DNA of 64,000 nt, taken from NCBI GenBank assembly GCA_965183835.1, contig CBCYME010000023.1, positions 195,909-259,908 of the forward strand, written 5' to 3'. The stretch comes from OMPR01 sp965183835. GTDB taxonomy: Bacteria > Pseudomonadota > Alphaproteobacteria > Rhodobacterales > Rhodobacteraceae. A program made the translations under genes and the position numbers. Shown piece by piece: positions 60,079 through 64,000 of this stretch. Each line of letters opens with the position of its first letter. Position 1 is the first letter of the stretch. A model generated the notes under the pieces. That model was not told where the DNA came from. It saw only the letters and a list, made by a program, of their open reading frames with translations, and did no database searches.

Positions 60079-61398
60079 TCAGAACAGAATCGACGGCAGC
60101 CAAAGCGCGATCTGTGGAAAGATGACCACCAGCGCCAAGCCAAAGATCTGTAGCGCCACAAAGGGCAGCGCCGCCTTGTAGATGTCACCGATGGTGATTT
60201 CCGGGGGGGCGACCGAGCGCATGTAGAACAGGTTGTAGCCAAACGGTGGCGTCAAATAGGCGGACTGCATCGACAGGATAAACAACACCGCAAACCATGT
60301 GGTGTCATAGCCAAGGTCCCGCACGATCGGCACGAACAGCGGCACAGTGATGAACACAATCGCAAAATCATCCAAGAACATGCCCAAGACAAAGTAGGTC
60401 GCCAGCATTGCGAGAATGACATACATCGGTGACAGTTCGAAATCTTCAATCAGCTCACCAACGATCTGCCCCGCACCCAGACCCACGTAGATTTTGGAGA
60501 AAAACACCGCCGCCACAGTGATCCACATCAGCATCCCCATCAGCTTGGTCGTGGTCAGCATCACATACCGCAGCATGTCCCAGTTAACGCGCCCATGTAG
60601 GGCCGCAATCACCAACGCCCCAAACGCGCCAATCGCGGATGCCTCGGACGGAGAGGTCACGCCCCCGATAATACAGCCCAGAACCGTCGCGATCAGAACC
60701 CCGGGCGGGATCAGGTGGCGCAGGGATTTGAGTTTCTCAAGGCCGCTAAAGCGATCTTCGGCTGGGGCTGGTGGACCAAGGTCTGGATTGATCCGGCAGC
60801 GGATCAGCACATAGGCGATGTAGATTCCGGCCAGCATCAGACCGGGCATCAGGCCAGCGGCAAACAGCTTACCCACCGAATCCCGACTGAGAAACGCGTA
60901 GATGATCATCAAAACAGACGGCGGGATCAGAAAGCCCAGCGCGCCACCGGCCATGATTGTGCCAGTCACCAGTTTTTTGTCATACCCCCGCTTCAGCATC
61001 GCGGGCAGCGCAATGATGCCAAGGCTAACCGTGGCCGCCCCAGAAACGCCCGCCATGGCAGCAATCAAGGCGCAGATGATGACGGTTCCGACCCCAAGGC
61101 CACCGGGCACGCCGCCCATAAGCTTGTGAATCATTTCAAACAGGTCGTCGGTTATGCCCGACCGTTGCAGCACCAGCCCCATGAAAATAAAGAGCGGCAG
61201 CGCCACCAGCAGAAAGTTGTCCATTGCGCTGTAGGTAGAGCTGACCAGCAGCTCGAGCCCGCCGGGCCCCCACAGAACAAAGGCGCTGCCGACGCCGGAA
61301 ATTGTCAATGCCCAGGCAAGTGGCGAGCCCATCGCCATCAGCGCCAGCATCGACAGGAACATGATCGCCGTAATGGCCAGCGGATCGAGTTCAGCCAT
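60079..61398 (-). CDS. TRAP transporter large permease (second system)
   Basis: A 439-residue DctM-type permease, about 12 TM segments: LPLFIFMGLVLQRSGITDDL, GGVPGGLGVGTVIICALIAA-MAGVSGAATV, GALGFLIPPSVLMIIYAF and late LTPPFGYNLFYMRS. ATG 61398 (MAELDPLAI) has an AGAGGAA ribosome site; a few more codons upstream are open. It is the last gene of the second TRAP operon. Confidence 0.96.
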   Translation of the reverse strand: MAELDPLAITAIMFLSMLALMAMGSPLAWALTISGVGSAFVLWGPGGLELLVSSTYSAMDNFLLVALPLFIFMGLVLQRSGITDDLFEMIHKLMGGVPGGLGVGTVIICALIAAMAGVSGAATVSLGIIALPAMLKRGYDKKLVTGTIMAGGALGFLIPPSVLMIIYAFLSRDSVGKLFAAGLMPGLMLAGIYIAYVLIRCRINPDLGPPAPAEDRFSGLEKLKSLRHLIPPGVLIATVLGCIIGGVTSPSEASAIGAFGALVIAALHGRVNWDMLRYVMLTTTKLMGMLMWITVAAVFFSKIYVGLGAGQIVGELIEDFELSPMYVILAMLATYFVLGMFLDDFAIVFITVPLFVPIVRDLGYDTTWFAVLFILSMQSAYLTPPFGYNLFYMRSVAPPEITIGDIYKAALPFVALQIFGLALVVIFPQIALWLPSILF

Positions 61399-61445
61399 GA
61401 TGTATTCCTCTCCGGGTGACGGCATGTCCCCCGCGTAAATGCGCC

Positions 61446-62021
61446 TTACTTGTTGGCGGCTTCCAGAAGTTCCGGATCAATGTCGGTTTCGTCTTCGCCG
61501 TCGCGCGGATCGACAAAATCCACCCCAAACAGCACCAGAACGGCACGCAGCAATTCAGCAATGTTCTGCAAGATCACCAGCCCAACCGCGACGGGGATGA
61601 CCGTCTTGATCGGGTAGATGGCAGGTTGCCAGATGCTTTTGTTCGAATATTCCCGCACAGCCCAGCTGTCGGCGGCGAATTCAACGGCCATTTTGAAAAA
61701 GACACCAAGCACAACCAAGCCCAGCGTGAAAATGATGGTGTCACAAAACGCTTTGCCGCGTGGCCCCATCAGGCCATAGATCACTTCGGATCGGACATGC
61801 CCGCGATGGCGCAAGGTATAAGCCCCAGCCAACATGCAAAATGCACCGTACAGCATTGTCGACGTTTCATGCGCCCAGATGGTGGGCGAATTAAGAAAGT
61901 AACGGGCGATGATTTCCAGCATCAGCACGGAGATCATACCCAGGGTCAACCATGACACGGCCCGTCCGACAAATTCAGACAGGCCGTCCTGGGCGACCAG
62001 ATATCTGGTCACCCAATTCAT
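61446..62021 (-). CDS. TRAP transporter small permease (second system)
   Basis: A 191-residue DctQ-type subunit with four TM segments (LTLGMISVLMLEIIARYFLN, then TSTMLYGAFCMLAGAYTLRH) and an acidic tail (PRDGEDETDIDPELLE). Its ATG overlaps the dctP stop by one base (TAATG), so the genes are coupled. Confidence 0.94.
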   Translation of the reverse strand: MNWVTRYLVAQDGLSEFVGRAVSWLTLGMISVLMLEIIARYFLNSPTIWAHETSTMLYGAFCMLAGAYTLRHRGHVRSEVIYGLMGPRGKAFCDTIIFTLGLVVLGVFFKMAVEFAADSWAVREYSNKSIWQPAIYPIKTVIPVAVGLVILQNIAELLRAVLVLFGVDFVDPRDGEDETDIDPELLEAANK

Positions 62022-63037
62022 TACAGGCGGCCTTGCGCCTTGGCGTTGGCAACCAGCGCATCAACGAACGCCTTGTTGCGATCCGAGCGCGCGGCCTCTT
62101 CGGCCCACACATCCTGAGCAGCGGCGGTCAGCGCCTTTGAATCCGCATCGGGCAGCGTTGCGTAAGAAAAGGTGCCCTCGGCGACGCCTTTGTTGCCGTC
62201 CGCCAGCCACTGGTGGATGTCATCCGCAAACTGCGCAATCGCTGTTTCGAGGATTTTCTTATGCTCGTCTGACAGCTTGTCCCAAGCCGCTGGGTTGGCA
62301 AGGAAGGTTTCGGTCCAACCCGGCATCAACATGTTCATAAAGGTATAGTTGGTCGCGGTTTCGTGCAGCTTTAGCTGTTCGTATTCAACCGGGCCACCAT
62401 AGATGGCGCCATCGATCACACCTGTGGACATACCGATATAAAGCTCTTGCGCGGGCAAGTAGACGGTTGGGATATCAAAGGCGCTGAGCACTTTGGCAAC
62501 GTTTGATGTCGCACGGATCTTGCGGGTTTTCAGGTCTGCAAGCGATGTAATCGGCTCTTTGGTCAGCAGGTCATAGTTGTGACCGTAGCCTTTGCCCAAA
62601 TACACGGTGCCAGCTTCGGCGTAGGCTTCGGTCAGCAGTGCATTCACCTCGGGGCTGTTGAACAGGGCTTTTGCCTCGTCCACGCTGGCCCATGCACCGG
62701 GCAGGCCTGCTTCGATGTTGCCGATATCAATCTGACCGGACCAGTAACCGCCCGTGCCGTGCACAATATCAACGGTCCCTTTGGAGACAGCATCCGCAAA
62801 CTGATCTGAGGCCACCAGCTCTCCGCCGCGGAAATACTGAATGCGCAGGGTGCCATTTGACGCTTCTTTGACGGCCTTGCGGAACTTTTTCGCAATCGGG
62901 TCGATTTCAGTGCCGTAAAACGTGTGAAAGCGCAGGCGCACGGTGTCAGCTGAGGCGCTTGTGGTAACTGCGGCGAGGGCTGCAGCGCCTGCAATCGCAC
63001 CCAAAGCGGCGCGGCGGGTGAATGTGCTGAATTTCAT
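62021..63037 (-). CDS. TRAP substrate-binding protein (second system)
   Basis: A 338-residue DctP-family receptor. The signal region FTRRAALGAIAGAAALAAVT has a twin-Arg, so Tat export is possible, although the pattern is not a full Tat box. The core includes EIDPIAKKFRKAVKEASNGT and KTRKIRATSNVAKVLSAFDI; the Arg in RKIRATS is the expected carboxylate clamp. ATG 63037 has GGAGG 7 bases upstream. Its ligand may be the compound broken down by the neighbouring cluster. Confidence 0.95.
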   Translation of the reverse strand: MKFSTFTRRAALGAIAGAAALAAVTTSASADTVRLRFHTFYGTEIDPIAKKFRKAVKEASNGTLRIQYFRGGELVASDQFADAVSKGTVDIVHGTGGYWSGQIDIGNIEAGLPGAWASVDEAKALFNSPEVNALLTEAYAEAGTVYLGKGYGHNYDLLTKEPITSLADLKTRKIRATSNVAKVLSAFDIPTVYLPAQELYIGMSTGVIDGAIYGGPVEYEQLKLHETATNYTFMNMLMPGWTETFLANPAAWDKLSDEHKKILETAIAQFADDIHQWLADGNKGVAEGTFSYATLPDADSKALTAAAQDVWAEEAARSDRNKAFVDALVANAKAQGRL

Positions 63038-63498
63038 TTTGATCCTCCAAAACGGGACAGAGTCCCCAATTTCCCGCTGCGCCTTCCTGCGCACAGAGGC
63101 CAGATCCCAAGCAGCAGCGTGGGCCAGCCCTACACTGCACTTGATATGGTGCGCAATAAATTATGCAAGTTACGCTTGATTTTTGGCGATACTCGTTGAA
63201 CATAATCGTGAGCGGCTGCACAAAATTGACTGTAATTGCTTGATAATTTTCAAAGTCACCAATCTATCGACCCAAATAGTGAGGCGCGAATCTCTCAATA
63301 TAATGCGCAATATATGATCACCATTAAGAGCACATTATATTGAAATCCCTTTTATTGGGCAGCGAATCAAATCCCCCTAGCCATCACACACAAGAGGTTG
63401 AACCCTGAAAGACGAGCCACCCAGAGCGCAAAACAGCACCTACTGGCTCTGACAAGACACCGCGACCACCCCACCTGAACAGGCAGCAGGTGCGTCCG
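63038..63498. promoter_or_regulatory. dctP upstream region with an inverted repeat
   Basis: A 461-base AT-rich gap upstream of the leftward TRAP operon and after the last LysR gene. Two exact 10-base arms, CAATATAATG (63296-63305) and CATTATATTG (63333-63342), face each other across 27 bases. GCGCAAT occurs near 63151 and 63305. It should hold the TRAP promoter and possibly regulator sites. No gene is seen. Confidence 0.55.
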
Positions 63499-64000
63499 TT
63501 AGGCGACGCTGTGCGCGCGCACGAACATTTCACGCAACACGCGGGTAATTCGGTTTGGTTCGGGTCGCTTGCGGGTGATAATTGCGAACTGCGTCCGATA
63601 ATGCAGTTTGTCCGCCTTCACCGCCCGCATCAAACGGCGATCCAGAAAGGTTTGGGCCAAATGGTCCGGCAAGAACCCAATATAGCGCCCGGACATGATC
63701 AGAATGGCAAGCGCTTGTTCCGATTGTACCGTCGCTTCGCGCCTTAGCTTTAAGCGTTGCCCAATCAACAGGTTGGGGGAATTCACAATGATCCCCGCGT
63801 AGTTGCTGTGGCGGACCTCTTCCATCGAGATTTTGGACTGATCAACGCCAAAAAACGGGTGCCCGATCCCACAATACATATACATGTGCTCACCATAGAT
63901 CGGGATATAGTCCAGGCTTTCAGACGTGCGGTTCAGCGGAATGATCCCCAGATCCAGCTGCCCTTCGATCACTTGGCTTTCAATCACGTTTGGAGGTTCC
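63499..64000 (-). CDS. LysR-family regulator, C-terminal part
   Basis: The effector-binding domain of a LysR protein, about 167 codons. The frame is open to the window edge, starting inside the domain (PPNVIESQVIEGQLDLGIIP). It continues with EHMYMYCGIGHPFFG and EQALAILIMSGRYIGFLPDH and ends REMFVRAHSVA. The DNA-binding half lies beyond the window. It is on the same strand as the TRAP operon and directly upstream, so it is a likely regulator of it. Confidence 0.9.
   Translation of the reverse strand, partial: EPPNVIESQVIEGQLDLGIIPLNRTSESLDYIPIYGEHMYMYCGIGHPFFGVDQSKISMEEVRHSNYAGIIVNSPNLLIGQRLKLRREATVQSEQALAILIMSGRYIGFLPDHLAQTFLDRRLMRAVKADKLHYRTQFAIITRKRPEPNRITRVLREMFVRAHSVA

Noticed and set aside
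1..64000. CRISPR array or prophage structural genes
   Set aside because: No regularly spaced direct repeats of 23-40 bases were noticed, and no capsid, tail or terminase genes were seen.

Overview
The window looks like a chromosomal segment of a marine alphaproteobacterium, most likely a Rhodobacteraceae/Roseobacter-type organism. The reasons are the GC-rich core genes, two tripartite TRAP uptake systems, many LysR-controlled catabolic clusters, and a YhaO/YhaN pair. The species cannot be named from the sequence alone. The window can be read as core metabolic DNA on both sides of an accessory region at about 26.4-46.6 kb.

Left core (1-26.4 kb). A 5'-truncated HAD phosphatase, a CHMI-like isomerase and a SPOR-domain D,D-carboxypeptidase are followed by a small-gene/LysR pair. 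An intact-looking IS3-family element has split that LysR gene. After a class III adenylate cyclase comes a long minus-strand set: an FAD amino-acid dehydrogenase, a DctPQM TRAP transporter, a BASS-like carrier and the three 5-oxoprolinase genes (pxpB, pxpC, pxpA). A MarR-like regulator, an enolase-superfamily dehydratase/racemase and its divergent LysR sit upstream. This looks like uptake and catabolism of a proline- or pyroglutamate-type solute. Then come yhaO-yhaN and three envelope or periplasmic proteins (DUF1254/DUF1214, SYLF, cytochrome P460).

Accessory region (26.4-46.6 kb). A tRNA-Ser(GCU) is followed by a tyrosine recombinase pointing at it, several small unknown genes and a degraded tRNA 3' end. 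Next is a compact type I restriction-modification operon with two extra genes wedged between its subunits: an FRG-domain protein between hsdR and hsdM, and a two-part protein with a C-terminal NucS/DUF91-like nuclease between hsdM and hsdS. A DEDD exonuclease is encoded divergently. hsdS is broken by one base. Downstream lie a GIY-YIG gene cut by an IS21 element, a Tn3 transposase fragment, and a degenerate IS3 copy that appears to have been hit twice by a ~37-bp palindromic element. A toxin-antitoxin pair and the wreck of a second type I system (hsdM', hsdS', hsdR') follow. The RM operon with its embedded genes is the strongest candidate for an undescribed system.

Right core (46.6-64 kb). 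An ArgE-type deacetylase and a LysR precede a mostly minus-strand catabolic cluster: two Rieske oxygenases, DUF1028, RidA, an FAD monooxygenase, 3-hydroxybutyryl-CoA dehydrogenase, a semialdehyde dehydrogenase and a GabT-like aminotransferase. A divergent XRE-cupin regulator and a CaiB-type CoA transferase follow, then a second TRAP system and a LysR gene running off the end. The set suggests oxidative breakdown of a nitrogenous compound to an amino acid, a semialdehyde and a CoA thioester. The substrate cannot be fixed from sequence.
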